20,603 nucleotides of DNA from NCBI GenBank assembly GCA_039714495.1, contig JBDLJD010000076.1:1-20603 (forward strand). The letters run 5' to 3'. Below are positions 5,145-13,384 of this stretch, one piece after another. Each line of letters opens with the position of its first letter. Position 1 is the first letter of the stretch. The position numbers were made by a program, and so were the translations under genes. The notes beneath the pieces are model-generated. The model made no database searches, was not told the origin of the DNA, and saw only the letters and a program-made list of their open reading frames with translations. The stretch is from JAJDNW01 sp039714495. GTDB lineage: Bacteria; Desulfobacterota; Desulfobacteria; Desulfobacterales; B30-G6.

Positions 5145-7736
5145 ATGCGTTTGGACAAATTTACCATCAAGTCTCAAGAGCTGGTCCAGCAGGCCCAATC
5201 CCTGGCCGTCCAAAACGGCAACCAGCAGATTGAACCGGAGCACCTTGTCTGTGCCATGCTGACCGAAGACAAAGGAACGGCCAATGCCATTTTGCGTAAA
5301 CTCGGTGTTTCGCCGGCCGGCATCCGCCAGGCGATGCTCATGGCCATCAACAATCTTCCCAAGGTTGCCGGAAACGGTATGGGCGATGCCTTCCTCTCGC
5401 CTGCTGCAAAAAAGGTCATTGAAGGGGCCTTTACCGAAGCCGCCCACATGAAAGACGAATATGTCAGCATAGAGCACCTCCTTTTGGCCGCCCTGGGTGA
5501 AGGCGGTAACAAGGCCACTGATATTCTGAACCGCTACGGTGTCACCAGGGATCTTATTCTCAAGGTCTTGATGGATATTCGGGGAAGCCAGCGCATCACC
5601 GACCCTAACCCGGAGGACAAATATCAGGCCCTGGAAAAATTCAGCCGCGACCTCACCGAACTGGCCCGCATGGGAAAACTCGATCCGGTTATCGGGAGGG
5701 ACGACGAGATTCGACGTATCGTACAGGTCCTTTCCCGACGCACCAAAAACAATCCCGTGCTGATCGGAGAACCCGGGGTGGGCAAAACAGCCATCATCGA
5801 AGGCCTGGCCCAGAGAATCGTGGCCGGCGATGTGACCGAAACATTGAAAAACAGGCGTCTGGCGTCCCTGGACATGGGCGCCTTGATTGCCGGGGCCAAA
5901 TACCGCGGGGAATTCGAGGACCGGCTGAAGGCTGTATTGAAGGAGGTGGAAAAGGCCGAGGGGGATGTCATTTTGTTCATTGACGAATTGCACACCCTGG
6001 TGGGGGCCGGGGCCGCCGAAGGGGCCATGGACGCATCCAACATGCTGAAGCCCGCCCTGGCCAGGGGCACGCTGCGCTGCGTGGGGGCCACTACTTTGAA
6101 CGAGTACCGCAAATATATTGAAAAGGATGCGGCCTTTGAACGGCGCTTCCAGCCGGTCAAGGTGCAGGAACCAACAGTGGAGGACACCATATCCATTCTC
6201 AGGGGCCTCAAGGAAAAATACGAGGTGCACCATGGCGTGCGCATCAAGGATGCAGCCCTGGTGGCGGCTGCCGTGTTGTCTCAGCGTTACATTTCCGATC
6301 GTTTTCTGCCGGACAAGGCCATTGACCTCATCGATGAATGCGCCTCCAAATTGCGTATCGAAATCGATAGCCTGCCGGTGGAAATTGACGAAATTCAACG
6401 TAAAATCACCCAGATGGAAATTGAAAAGGAGGCGTTGAAAAAGGAAACCGATCAGCTCTCCAAAGAGCGGCTGGAAAAACTGGAAGCCGCCCTCGGGGAA
6501 ATGAAGACGGAAATTCTCCAGATGAAAGCCCACTGGCAAAACGAAAAGGAGCTGATCCAGACCATTCGCAAAATCAAGGAAGATCAGGAGCAGCTCGGCA
6601 TTGAAGCACAAAAGGCGGAGAGGGATGGCGACCTGGCCAGGGTCGCCGAAATCCGATACGGCAAGGCGGCCGAACTGGAAACGCGCCTCGATGCAGCCAA
6701 AGACCAGCTTGCCCGTCTCCAGGAAACCAGCAAGATGCTGAAAGAGGAGGTGGAAGAGGACGAGATTGCCGAGGTCGTGTCCCACTGGACCGGCATCCCC
6801 TTGAATAAAATGATGGAGGGGGAAAAGGAGAAGCTGATCCACATGGAGAAACGGCTGGCAAAACGACTCGTGGGGCAGACGGAAGCGATTGCGGCTGTTT
6901 CCAATGCCGTGAGAAGAGCCCGGTCCGGCCTGCAGGCCCCGGACAGGCCCATTGGTTCGTTCATATTCATGGGCCCCACGGGTGTGGGCAAGACTGAACT
7001 GGCCAAAGCACTGGCTGAATTTATTTTTGACAGCGAACAGGCCATTGTGCGCATCGATATGTCGGAATACATGGAAAAACACGCGGTATCCCGGCTGATC
7101 GGGGCCCCTCCAGGGTACGTGGGGTATGAGGAGGGCGGTTATCTCACCGAAGCCGTACGCAGAAAACCGTATTCCGTGATCCTTTTCGACGAAATTGAAA
7201 AAGCGCACCCGGATATCTTCAATGTTCTCCTGCAGATTCTGGATGATGGACGCATGACCGACGGACAGGGCAGGACGGTTGATTTCAAAAACACCATCAT
7301 CATCATGACCTCCAATATCGGCAGTCAGCTCATCCAGCCCCATGCGGAAACACCGGAAAAAATGATAGCCGCCGTGATGGAGGCCTTAAGGGCCAGTTTC
7401 AAGCCGGAATTCTTGAACCGTATCGATGAAACCATCATTTTCAAACACCTGACGCCGGACATGCTTGGGGAAATCGTTCACATCCAGATGCGGGAGCTCG
7501 TAAAAAGGCTGGCAGACCAGCATATCGACCTCACGCTTTCTGCTGACGTCAGTGGTTTCCTGGCGGAAAAGGGGTACGACGACGTGTATGGCGCAAGGCC
7601 GTTGAAACGCGCCATCCAGAAATATATCGAGAACCCGCTCTCCATGGAAATCCTCAAGGGCAATGTACATGAAGGCATGACCATCCGCGCAGAAATGGGG
7701 GGGGAGATCGTTCGTTTTGCGGTGCAGGCCGGGTGA
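5145..7736 (+). CDS. clpB: ATP-dependent chaperone/disaggregase ClpB
   Basis: An 863-residue Hsp100 protein of normal length that, with DnaK/DnaJ/GrpE, extracts polypeptides from aggregates. In order: the Clp N-domain (about 1-145); AAA-1 with Walker A GEPGVGKT (208-215), Walker B FIDELHTLVG and GATTLNEYRKYIEKD; the long coiled-coil M domain (about 410-530, with an LSKERLEKLEAAL stretch), which separates ClpB from ClpA/ClpC; AAA-2 with Walker A GPTGVGKT (610-617), pore loop GYVGYEEGG and Walker B LFDEIEKAHPD; and the C-terminal small domain (GARPLKRAIQKYIENPL). No IGF/L ClpP-docking loop is evident. AAGGACAGG precedes the ATG at 5145. A strong hairpin terminator ends the unit. Confidence 0.98.
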   Translation: MRLDKFTIKSQELVQQAQSLAVQNGNQQIEPEHLVCAMLTEDKGTANAILRKLGVSPAGIRQAMLMAINNLPKVAGNGMGDAFLSPAAKKVIEGAFTEAAHMKDEYVSIEHLLLAALGEGGNKATDILNRYGVTRDLILKVLMDIRGSQRITDPNPEDKYQALEKFSRDLTELARMGKLDPVIGRDDEIRRIVQVLSRRTKNNPVLIGEPGVGKTAIIEGLAQRIVAGDVTETLKNRRLASLDMGALIAGAKYRGEFEDRLKAVLKEVEKAEGDVILFIDELHTLVGAGAAEGAMDASNMLKPALARGTLRCVGATTLNEYRKYIEKDAAFERRFQPVKVQEPTVEDTISILRGLKEKYEVHHGVRIKDAALVAAAVLSQRYISDRFLPDKAIDLIDECASKLRIEIDSLPVEIDEIQRKITQMEIEKEALKKETDQLSKERLEKLEAALGEMKTEILQMKAHWQNEKELIQTIRKIKEDQEQLGIEAQKAERDGDLARVAEIRYGKAAELETRLDAAKDQLARLQETSKMLKEEVEEDEIAEVVSHWTGIPLNKMMEGEKEKLIHMEKRLAKRLVGQTEAIAAVSNAVRRARSGLQAPDRPIGSFIFMGPTGVGKTELAKALAEFIFDSEQAIVRIDMSEYMEKHAVSRLIGAPPGYVGYEEGGYLTEAVRRKPYSVILFDEIEKAHPDIFNVLLQILDDGRMTDGQGRTVDFKNTIIIMTSNIGSQLIQPHAETPEKMIAAVMEALRASFKPEFLNRIDETIIFKHLTPDMLGEIVHIQMRELVKRLADQHIDLTLSADVSGFLAEKGYDDVYGARPLKRAIQKYIENPLSMEILKGNVHEGMTIRAEMGGEIVRFAVQAG

Positions 7737-7754
7737 CTCCGCCAATTGCATAAA

Positions 7755-7794
7755 ACCGGCGCCCTGGCGTGTGTACGCCAGGGCGCCGGTCGTT
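7755..7794 (+). terminator. rho-independent terminator after clpB
   Basis: A perfect 16-bp GC-rich stem (7755-7770 with 7775-7790) closes a GTGT loop and is followed by CGTTTT. It lies 18 bp after the clpB stop and separates clpB from the DHH/heme operon. Confidence 0.85.
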
Positions 7795-7865
7795 TTGCAG
7801 CATAAAAACTTATTGTAAAATTTTCCAACTCATTATAACGTTTGGCAATATTATATCGGCGTAGA

Positions 7866-7882
7866 ATTATGACAACCGGTAT
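7866..7882 (+). promoter_or_regulatory. ATTATGACAACCGGTAT motif before the heme operon
   Basis: This 17-mer is an exact match, on the other strand, to 1256-1272 in front of the DUF362 gene. It lies 17-33 bases before the chosen DHH start, downstream of a possible -10 TATAAC (7834-7839), so it would be in the leader of the message. If it is a control site it could link the two loci. Confidence 0.4.
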
Positions 7883-7898
7883 GGCTCAAGGCGGATCT

Positions 7899-8906
7899 AT
7901 GAGATTGACCGTTAAAGAAAAACTGAACCGATTTTTCCAACAATTCTCAAATGACGACCGTGTACTGATCGTCATCAATGCCGACCCGGACGCCATTGCC
8001 AGCGCCATGGCTGTCAAGCGCCTTTTATGGCGCAGGGTCCAAGCGGTAACCATCTGTAATATAAATACCATTGACCGTCCCGACAACATCGCCATGGTGG
8101 AACTTCTGGGGGCCAAACTGGTCCACATAAACCAACTGGATGACAACCGTTTCACGAAGACGGTCCTGGTGGATTCCCAACCCGGCCACAATGACGGTTT
8201 TGAAAAATTTCAATGCGACGTGGTCATAGATCACCACCCGGACACCAACTGCAACGCTGCATTTCAGGATATCCGACCCAAGTACGGCGCCACAGCCACT
8301 ATTCTCACGGCCTACCTGCGTGCCGCCAAGATTAAACCCTCCACCAAGCTGGCCACTGCGCTGATTCTCGCCATCAAGACAGACACCAGCAACTTCGAAC
8401 TGCAGACGATCATCGAGGATGTGCGGGCGTTTCAGTATCTGTTTCGACATGCCAACAAACATCTGATTCGCAAAATCGAGCAGTCTGATCTCAAACCCGA
8501 ATATTTGAAGTATTATAAAAAAGCCCTTGAAATCAAGAGGGTACGGAAAGGACGCGTATATGTTTCCCTTGGACCTGTCGTCAATCCAGACGTATGTGTC
8601 CTGATTGCCGATTTTTTCTTGAGGGTCAATTCCATCAAGTGGAGCATCGTCTGCGGGTTTCACCAGCGGAAAATGATCGTTATCTTTAGAAACGACGGTC
8701 TCAAGAAAAACGCGGGTAAGGTCGCTGAACAGGGATTCGGGGATATCGGTTCAGCCGGCGGCCGCAAAAGCAGGGCCCGTGCCGAAATCCCCCTGTCCGA
8801 ACTCAAGTCCGGGGTTGATTACAAGGATGATAAAAAGTTGATGCGTTGGGTTGTGAACCGCGTCGAAAAAAAGGCCCGCCCCGCCCGTACAGGAACAAGC
8901 CGTTGA
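7899..8906 (+). CDS. DHH-family phosphoesterase
   Basis: A 335-residue protein of the DHH/DHHA1 superfamily (NrnA/RecJ-like; members cleave nano-RNA, pAp or cyclic dinucleotides using Mn2+). Seen are motif I NADPDAIAS (27-35), VDSQP (91-95), the signature DHHPD (111-115) and TDTSNFE (161-167). The C-terminal DHHA1 loop reads GSAGGRKSRARAE, with Arg289 where the family normally has His (GGH). The ATG at 7899 is taken because AAGGCGG precedes it; in-frame ATGs at 7869 and 7881 are less well placed. It is the first gene of the heme operon, and its TGA stop overlaps the TTG start of the next gene. Which of the known DHH substrates it uses cannot be told. Confidence 0.88.
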   Translation: MRLTVKEKLNRFFQQFSNDDRVLIVINADPDAIASAMAVKRLLWRRVQAVTICNINTIDRPDNIAMVELLGAKLVHINQLDDNRFTKTVLVDSQPGHNDGFEKFQCDVVIDHHPDTNCNAAFQDIRPKYGATATILTAYLRAAKIKPSTKLATALILAIKTDTSNFELQTIIEDVRAFQYLFRHANKHLIRKIEQSDLKPEYLKYYKKALEIKRVRKGRVYVSLGPVVNPDVCVLIADFFLRVNSIKWSIVCGFHQRKMIVIFRNDGLKKNAGKVAEQGFGDIGSAGGRKSRARAEIPLSELKSGVDYKDDKKLMRWVVNRVEKKARPARTGTSR

Positions 8907-9571
8907 AATACTATCCCGTTTTCCTGGACATCAACGCCAGAAAATGTCTGGTCATCGGCGGTGGTGAGGTGGGGACCCGCAAGACCCTTTCGCTCCTGGA
9001 GTGCGGCGCCATGGTCACCGTGGTCAGCCCCGTCGCAACCGATAAGCTGCAGGCATTGGCTAACCAGGGCGACATCATCCTGAAGAAGCGGACCTACCGC
9101 CCCTCGGACATGGAAGGTATGTTTCTGGTATTCGGCGCCACTGACAATGAGGTGCTGAACCGGCAGATCAACCAGAATGCCGAACAGTCAAACACCTTGT
9201 GCAACATTGCCGATCGGCCCGAAATCTGCAATTTCATTCTCCCCGCCACAGTGAAACGCGACGATCTGGTCATTGCCATATCCACCTCCGGAAAAAGCCC
9301 GGCCTTTGCAAAACAGCTGCGCAAGCAGCTGGAACGGCAATTCGGCCCTGAATACGCAGCATTTTTAAACCTCATGGGCGGCATCCGCTCCCTTCTGCTC
9401 AAGGAAAAGCACGCGCCCGAGGAGCATAAACCGATCTTCAACCGTATCATCGAGAGCAACATCATCGACTTGATCAGGGCCGGAAAAAAAGAGGAGATCG
9501 ATACCCTGCTGCGGGATATCCTCGGTGACGGTTTCAATGTTGACGATCTGATGGAGCTTGACCATGGATAG
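8903..9571 (+). CDS. precorrin-2 dehydrogenase / siroheme synthase N-terminal type
   Basis: A 222-residue protein like the N-terminal half of CysG (Met8p/CysG_N). It oxidises precorrin-2 to sirohydrochlorin with NAD+ and may insert iron to give siroheme. It opens with KYYPVFLDINARKCLVIGGGEVGTRK, with the NAD-binding GGGEVG at residues 19-24. ATDNEVLNRQI and CNIADRPEICNFILPATVKRDDLVIAISTSGKSPA are the usual conserved blocks. The uroporphyrinogen methyltransferase half is absent, so that enzyme must be encoded elsewhere. The start is TTG at 8903 inside the stop of the DHH gene (TTGA overlap), with AGGA about eight bases upstream. In sulfate reducers this product feeds both sulfite reductase siroheme and the siroheme-dependent (Ahb) heme route. 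Confidence 0.93.
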   Translation: MKYYPVFLDINARKCLVIGGGEVGTRKTLSLLECGAMVTVVSPVATDKLQALANQGDIILKKRTYRPSDMEGMFLVFGATDNEVLNRQINQNAEQSNTLCNIADRPEICNFILPATVKRDDLVIAISTSGKSPAFAKQLRKQLERQFGPEYAAFLNLMGGIRSLLLKEKHAPEEHKPIFNRIIESNIIDLIRAGKKEEIDTLLRDILGDGFNVDDLMELDHG

Positions 9572-10385
9572 CTTGCTTTTGGCAGCGATTGTTCTTTACA
9601 TTCTCAGTGCCGCAGGGTACCTGGCCTTTTTTCTTCGCCAGCAAGAACGCTTCAACCAGGCTGGCTTTTACCTGCTCGTCGCCGGTTTCGTTCTGCACAC
9701 CATTTACATCCTTTACGGGTTTTCGATGATCGGTCATCTGCCGGTGCACAACCTCGGTGAAACCCTTTCCATTGCCGGATGGGCAATTGCCGGCCTGTTT
9801 GCCCTGTTTCAGGTAAAATACAACCTGAAAATACTCGGCGTGTACGCCGCCCCCCTTTCCGCAGCGGCCACGGTGGCGGCAGCCCTTCTTTCCACCGAGC
9901 CGGTCCAGGCAGATAAAATTCTGCAAAGCTACTGGCTTTTCTTTCATATAATCACCGTTTTTTTAGGTGATGCCGCCTTTACCCTGGCGTGCGGCCTTGG
10001 CATCATTTATCTTGTTCAGGAACGCGCCATTAAAAATAAAACCCACGGCTTTTTCTTTAAACGACTCCCGTCTCTAGAGTTTATCGACTCCACTGTTTAC
10101 GCCTGCGTCGTCATCGGCTTCACCCTGTTGACCATCGGTCTGTTTACCGGCTTTATCTACGCAAAAACCGTGTGGGGCAAGTTCTGGAGTTGGGACCCCA
10201 AAGAGGTCTGGTCCGGTATCACCTGGCTGCTGTACGCGGCCCTTTTACACGGGCGTGTCAGTCTAGGCTGGCGGGGTAGAAAAGCGGCCATCATGGCCAT
10301 CATCGGCTTCATCGTTCTGATGTTCACGTTCTTCGGGGTCAATTTTCTGCTCACGGGGCATCATGGACCGTTTACAAAAATATAA
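9564..10385 (+). CDS. CcsA/HemX-like cytochrome c assembly membrane protein
   Basis: A 273-residue integral membrane protein of the cytochrome c assembly family (PF01578), with about eight hydrophobic segments starting right after the N-terminus. The tryptophan-rich heme-handling motif WGKFWSWDPKEVW lies at residues 204-216, and the segment ends with LTGHHGPF. CcsA proteins present heme to apocytochrome c in system II; the close relative HemX, encoded next to hemA in Bacillus, modulates HemA level. Placement here directly before hemA (3-bp gap) fits either role. The ATG at 9564 has GGAG seven bases upstream and overlaps the precorrin-2 dehydrogenase end by 8 bp. I see no ResB/CcsB partner in the window. 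Confidence 0.88.
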   Translation: MDSLLLAAIVLYILSAAGYLAFFLRQQERFNQAGFYLLVAGFVLHTIYILYGFSMIGHLPVHNLGETLSIAGWAIAGLFALFQVKYNLKILGVYAAPLSAAATVAAALLSTEPVQADKILQSYWLFFHIITVFLGDAAFTLACGLGIIYLVQERAIKNKTHGFFFKRLPSLEFIDSTVYACVVIGFTLLTIGLFTGFIYAKTVWGKFWSWDPKEVWSGITWLLYAALLHGRVSLGWRGRKAAIMAIIGFIVLMFTFFGVNFLLTGHHGPFTKI

Positions 10386-10388
10386 CGT

Positions 10389-11657
10389 ATGCAAGATATC
10401 GTTTTAATAGGCTTGAATCACAATACCGCCCCGGTGGAACTTCGGGAGTGCATGGCCATCCCAGAGGGGGATACACGGGCAGCTCTGGCGCGCCTGGCAG
10501 ACCTCCCGGTGATGGATGAAGCCATCCTGTTATCCACATGCAACCGCGTCGAGGTACTGCTGGTAAGCAAAACGCCGGATGAAGCCATTCAGGAAACCAA
10601 GCGTTTCCTTTCCCGGTTCAGCGATCTTCCCCTCGAGAGGTTCGAGACATCCCTTTATATCCATCAGGGCGATGAGGCGGTCAGGCATGTTTTTCGGGTC
10701 GCTTCCAGCCTGGATTCCATGGTTCTGGGCGAACCACAAATTTTGGGGCAGATTAAATCCGCCTACCAAGCCGCAACCCAATCCAAAACATCGGGTGTTC
10801 TGCTCAACCGACTGCTGCACCGAACATTTTTCGTGGCCAAACGCGTGCGCAGCGAAACCGGCATCGGGGACAATGCCGTATCCATCAGCTATGCCGCCAT
10901 AGAACTGGGCCGTAAAATTTTCGACTCCCTGCAAGACAGAAAAGTATTGCTCGTCGGTGCCGGTGAAATGGCGGAACTGGCTGTGGAGCACCTTATCCGG
11001 CACAAAGCCGGGGACATTTATGTGGCCAACCGAACCTTTGAACGGGGTGTGAACCTGGCCAAGAAATTCAATGGCCGCCCCATTCGTTTCGAAGAAATAC
11101 TCGATACCCTCGGGCAGGTGGACATCATTATCAGCTCAACAGGGTCCGCCGACTTCATCCTCCGCAGAAAGCAGGTCAAAGCGGTCATGAAAAAGAGGCG
11201 CAACAGCCCCTTGTTCTTTATCGACATCGCGGTTCCTCGGGACATTGACCCGGAAATCAACCGCCTGAATAATTCTTATGTCTATGATATCGACGACCTC
11301 AAGGGGGTCATCGAGGAAAACCTGGAAGACCGCCGAAAAGAAGCCGCGAAAGCGGAACGCATCATCGACGAAGCGGTAATCCGCTTTCGCGAATGGTATG
11401 AAAACCTTGACGTCATCCCCACCATCGTGGCCCTGCGCAGCAAAATGGAAACAATCGCCGACTCGGAACTGGAAAAAACGCTACAAGCGCTCCGCCATCT
11501 GCCGGAAAACGACCGGGATGCCATGGCCAGAATGGTGCAGGCCATGATCAACAAGATCATGCACAACCCGACCCGGCTGTTGAAGAGTGACAGCACGCAC
11601 ATCAACAAATCAGTTTATCTCGATTTTACACGGCGCCTTTTCAAGCTGGACGAATAA
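10389..11657 (+). CDS. hemA: glutamyl-tRNA reductase
   Basis: A 422-residue NADPH-dependent enzyme that reduces glutamyl-tRNA(Glu) to glutamate-1-semialdehyde, the first committed step of C5 tetrapyrrole synthesis. The N-terminal catalytic domain has GLNHNTAPVELRE and the nucleophile Cys51 in STCNRVE. GEPQILGQ (114-121) follows. The NADPH Rossmann motif GAGEMAE is at 190-196, and the C-terminal dimerisation helix region ends with LHNPTRLLK-like sequence (MHNPTRLLK). Length is normal. It is the last gene of the DHH, precorrin-2 dehydrogenase, CcsA-like, hemA operon. A weak GCGGC-TTC-GCCGC hairpin at 11687-11699 lies 29 bp downstream. hemL, hemB, hemC and cobA are not in the window. Confidence 0.97.
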   Translation: MQDIVLIGLNHNTAPVELRECMAIPEGDTRAALARLADLPVMDEAILLSTCNRVEVLLVSKTPDEAIQETKRFLSRFSDLPLERFETSLYIHQGDEAVRHVFRVASSLDSMVLGEPQILGQIKSAYQAATQSKTSGVLLNRLLHRTFFVAKRVRSETGIGDNAVSISYAAIELGRKIFDSLQDRKVLLVGAGEMAELAVEHLIRHKAGDIYVANRTFERGVNLAKKFNGRPIRFEEILDTLGQVDIIISSTGSADFILRRKQVKAVMKKRRNSPLFFIDIAVPRDIDPEINRLNNSYVYDIDDLKGVIEENLEDRRKEAAKAERIIDEAVIRFREWYENLDVIPTIVALRSKMETIADSELEKTLQALRHLPENDRDAMARMVQAMINKIMHNPTRLLKSDSTHINKSVYLDFTRRLFKLDE

Positions 11658-11686
11658 TAAAATCGTGTGCCACGCTTTTATGAAAC

Positions 11687-11716
11687 GCGGCTTCGCCGCT
11701 ATAATATCTTTAATTT
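11687..11716 (+). terminator. weak hairpin after hemA
   Basis: GCGGC (11687-11691) and GCCGC (11695-11699) form a 5-bp stem with a three-base loop, followed by an AT-rich stretch with interrupted T bases. It is a poor terminator but the only candidate between hemA and fabD. A tandem TTTCGTGA-TTTCGTGA repeat lies just beyond it, and a TATAAT at 11742-11747 may be the -10 of fabD. Confidence 0.3.
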
Positions 11717-11778
11717 CGTGATTTCGTGATAAAAATATTGTTATAATGACTTTAATTTCAAGCAAATAGGTACATCGC

Positions 11779-12720
11779 ATGACAAAAATTGCATTTCTCT
11801 TCCCGGGACAGGGATCCCAGAAAGTAGGCATGGGATCCGATTTTTACAATGAATACAGTTCGGTAAAAGAATTATTTGATTTGGCCGAAGAAACGGTGAA
11901 GCTCAACCTGTCCCGCATCTGTTTCCAGGGCCCCATGGAAACCCTAACCGAAACCATCAACCTCCAGCCGGCACTCACGGTCGTGAATTTATCGGTCCTG
12001 GAAGCTATTGAACAGGTCGGTCTCAGGGCCCATGTGACAGCTGGTCACAGCCTGGGAGAATACAGCGCACTTGTCGCCGCCCAATCCGTTACCAGGGAGG
12101 AAGCCTTTGGCATGGTAATGAAAAGAGGCGAGTTGATGCACCGTGAAGCCTTACGCAGAAAGGGCGCCATGCATGCCATCGTGGGACTCGAGATCGAAGA
12201 CGTCCGGTCCATTCTGCCCCAGGCCAGTGAAAACGGACCCGTTTCCATCGCCAACCACAACATGCAGCAGCAGATTGTCATCACAGGGTCACCCGATGCG
12301 GTGGAGGCCGCCTCGGAGATTGCCAAATCCAGGGGCGCACGGGCTGTTCCGCTGAAAGTCAGCGGCGCCTGGCACAGCGAACTGATCAGAGGGGCGGAAG
12401 ACGATTTTAAAAAACATCTTGCGCCCCTGTCATTCAGCAAACCTGCTATCCCCGTGATTCACAATGTTACTGCCGAGGCAACCGACGACCCGGACGAAAT
12501 CAGGGAGATCATGGTTCAACAACTTTGCAGCCCGGTGCGCTGGTACGACACCATGTGCAAACTGATGGACGAAGAAATCGACATTTTTGTGGAAGTGGGG
12601 CCGGGCAAGGTATTGAGCGGCCTTTTGCGTAAAACCCTGCCCAAGGATTATCCAGCCAGGCAATACGCTGTGAACGATCTGAAATCACTTGAAGTTTTCT
12701 TGAAAGACACTACATCCTAA
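11779..12720 (+). CDS. fabD: malonyl-CoA:ACP transacylase
   Basis: A 313-residue enzyme that moves malonyl from CoA to acyl carrier protein for fatty-acid synthesis. It has the oxyanion-hole GQGSQ at residues 10-14, the nucleophilic Ser91 in GHSLGEYSAL, Arg116 in KRGELM (malonate carboxylate), His199 in AWHSEL and the late VEVGPGKVLSGL. Length is typical. It lies 121 bp after hemA, and a TATAAT 31 bases upstream of the ATG suggests its own promoter. No other fab gene (acpP, fabG, fabF) follows, so fabD is separated from the usual cluster. It converges with the small minus-strand gene. Confidence 0.97.
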   Translation: MTKIAFLFPGQGSQKVGMGSDFYNEYSSVKELFDLAEETVKLNLSRICFQGPMETLTETINLQPALTVVNLSVLEAIEQVGLRAHVTAGHSLGEYSALVAAQSVTREEAFGMVMKRGELMHREALRRKGAMHAIVGLEIEDVRSILPQASENGPVSIANHNMQQQIVITGSPDAVEAASEIAKSRGARAVPLKVSGAWHSELIRGAEDDFKKHLAPLSFSKPAIPVIHNVTAEATDDPDEIREIMVQQLCSPVRWYDTMCKLMDEEIDIFVEVGPGKVLSGLLRKTLPKDYPARQYAVNDLKSLEVFLKDTTS

Positions 12721-12742
12721 AATTGCAACAGCCTGAGGGGAT

Positions 12743-12982
12743 TTATAGGTCTTCGGGCTCTACCCATACGATGTGATCTTTATTGATAAACCGGGTCTTG
12801 CCCACGGCATCCTTCAGGACAACGTCAATCATTACAATGAACGAAACATCCTTGCGGGTGAATAGATCAGAAACGCGCTGATCCGGAGTAATATTTACCT
12901 TGCCGTTTATGGTAGAGCCGTCGGTTGTCCTTACCGTAATAGATCTATATTCAGTGGCATAGCCGCCTTCCTGATTACTCAT
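12743..12982 (-). CDS. small DUF6812-like protein
   Basis: A 79-residue protein containing ITVRTTDGSTINGKVNI, a segment reading SDLFTRKDVSFIVMIDV, and a closing INKDHIVWVEPED. The pattern is a small beta-rich domain seen in unnamed Desulfobacterota proteins, and I assign it tentatively to DUF6812. No cysteines, signal peptide or membrane segment are seen, so it is probably cytoplasmic; its function is unknown. I chose the ATG at 12982, which has AAGGA about eight bases upstream. An in-frame ATG at 13000 would add MDKEKD and has no ribosome site. It converges with fabD (22 bp between stops) and is divergent from the DksA-like operon. Confidence 0.7.
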   Translation of the reverse strand: MSNQEGGYATEYRSITVRTTDGSTINGKVNITPDQRVSDLFTRKDVSFIVMIDVVLKDAVGKTRFINKDHIVWVEPEDL

Positions 12983-13223
12983 ATCTTTTTCCTTATCCAT
13001 CAGTTATCGTGTTTGACAAAATTACGTCCCAATCTGAATTTTCTGTTTTAACTTTTTTTAACAGCAGTTGTCATGTTTTTAGGCAATTTGGCCGCGTAAA
13101 AAATATTTCTTATCTCGAACATAGGATTGTATCGAAACACACTTATATCAACCGATATAATCTATACGCCATCATCCCTGTTCTGGCAATATAAAACCTT
13201 AACCGAGAGTTTCTAATTTTCAC

Positions 13224-13252
13224 TTTACAAAAAAAATTGCTTGTGTTAGATA
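13224..13252 (+). promoter_or_regulatory. sigma-70 type promoter of the DksA-like/rnc operon
   Basis: A -35 TTTACA (13224-13229) and a -10 TAGATA (13247-13252) have the ideal 17-bp spacer. Transcription would start near 13259 and give a leader of about 138 bases before the DksA-like ATG. Confidence 0.55.
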
Positions 13253-13290
13253 TCTTCTTTTTTTAAAGCTAAAAATAGATTTTCTAAAGA

Positions 13291-13384
13291 AATCTCTCCG
13301 CGGCAACTCGCGGAGTATTATACAGTTAGGATCTCTCACAATTTATCGCGGCAGGCTGCGGGGAATTAAACAAAAGGAGAGATT
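13291..13384 (+). promoter_or_regulatory. structured 5' leader of the DksA-like gene, possible riboregulator
   Basis: AATCTCTCC (13291-13299) is fully complementary to GGAGAGATT (13376-13384), forming a closing stem that ends exactly where the AAGGA ribosome site (13385-13389) begins. Inside it, CTCCGCG/CGCGGAG (13296-13302, 13309-13315) forms a 7-bp hairpin that shares CTCC with the closing stem, so the two exclude each other. CGCGG/CTGCG (13347-13351, 13356-13360) makes a second hairpin. ATCTCTC at 13331-13337 is an alternative partner for GAGAGAT. It matches no riboswitch class that I recognise. Confidence 0.45.

Noticed and set aside
5103..7343. 746-codon open frame on the minus strand opposite clpB
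   Set aside because: It is a shadow of the clpB coding strand. It is rich in Phe, His, Gly and Leu in the way antisense frames of GC-rich genes are, has no domain, and clpB is unmistakable.
13009..13194. 61-codon plus-strand frame in the spacer before the DksA-like gene
   Set aside because: AT-rich with random-looking composition, no ribosome site and no recognisable motif.
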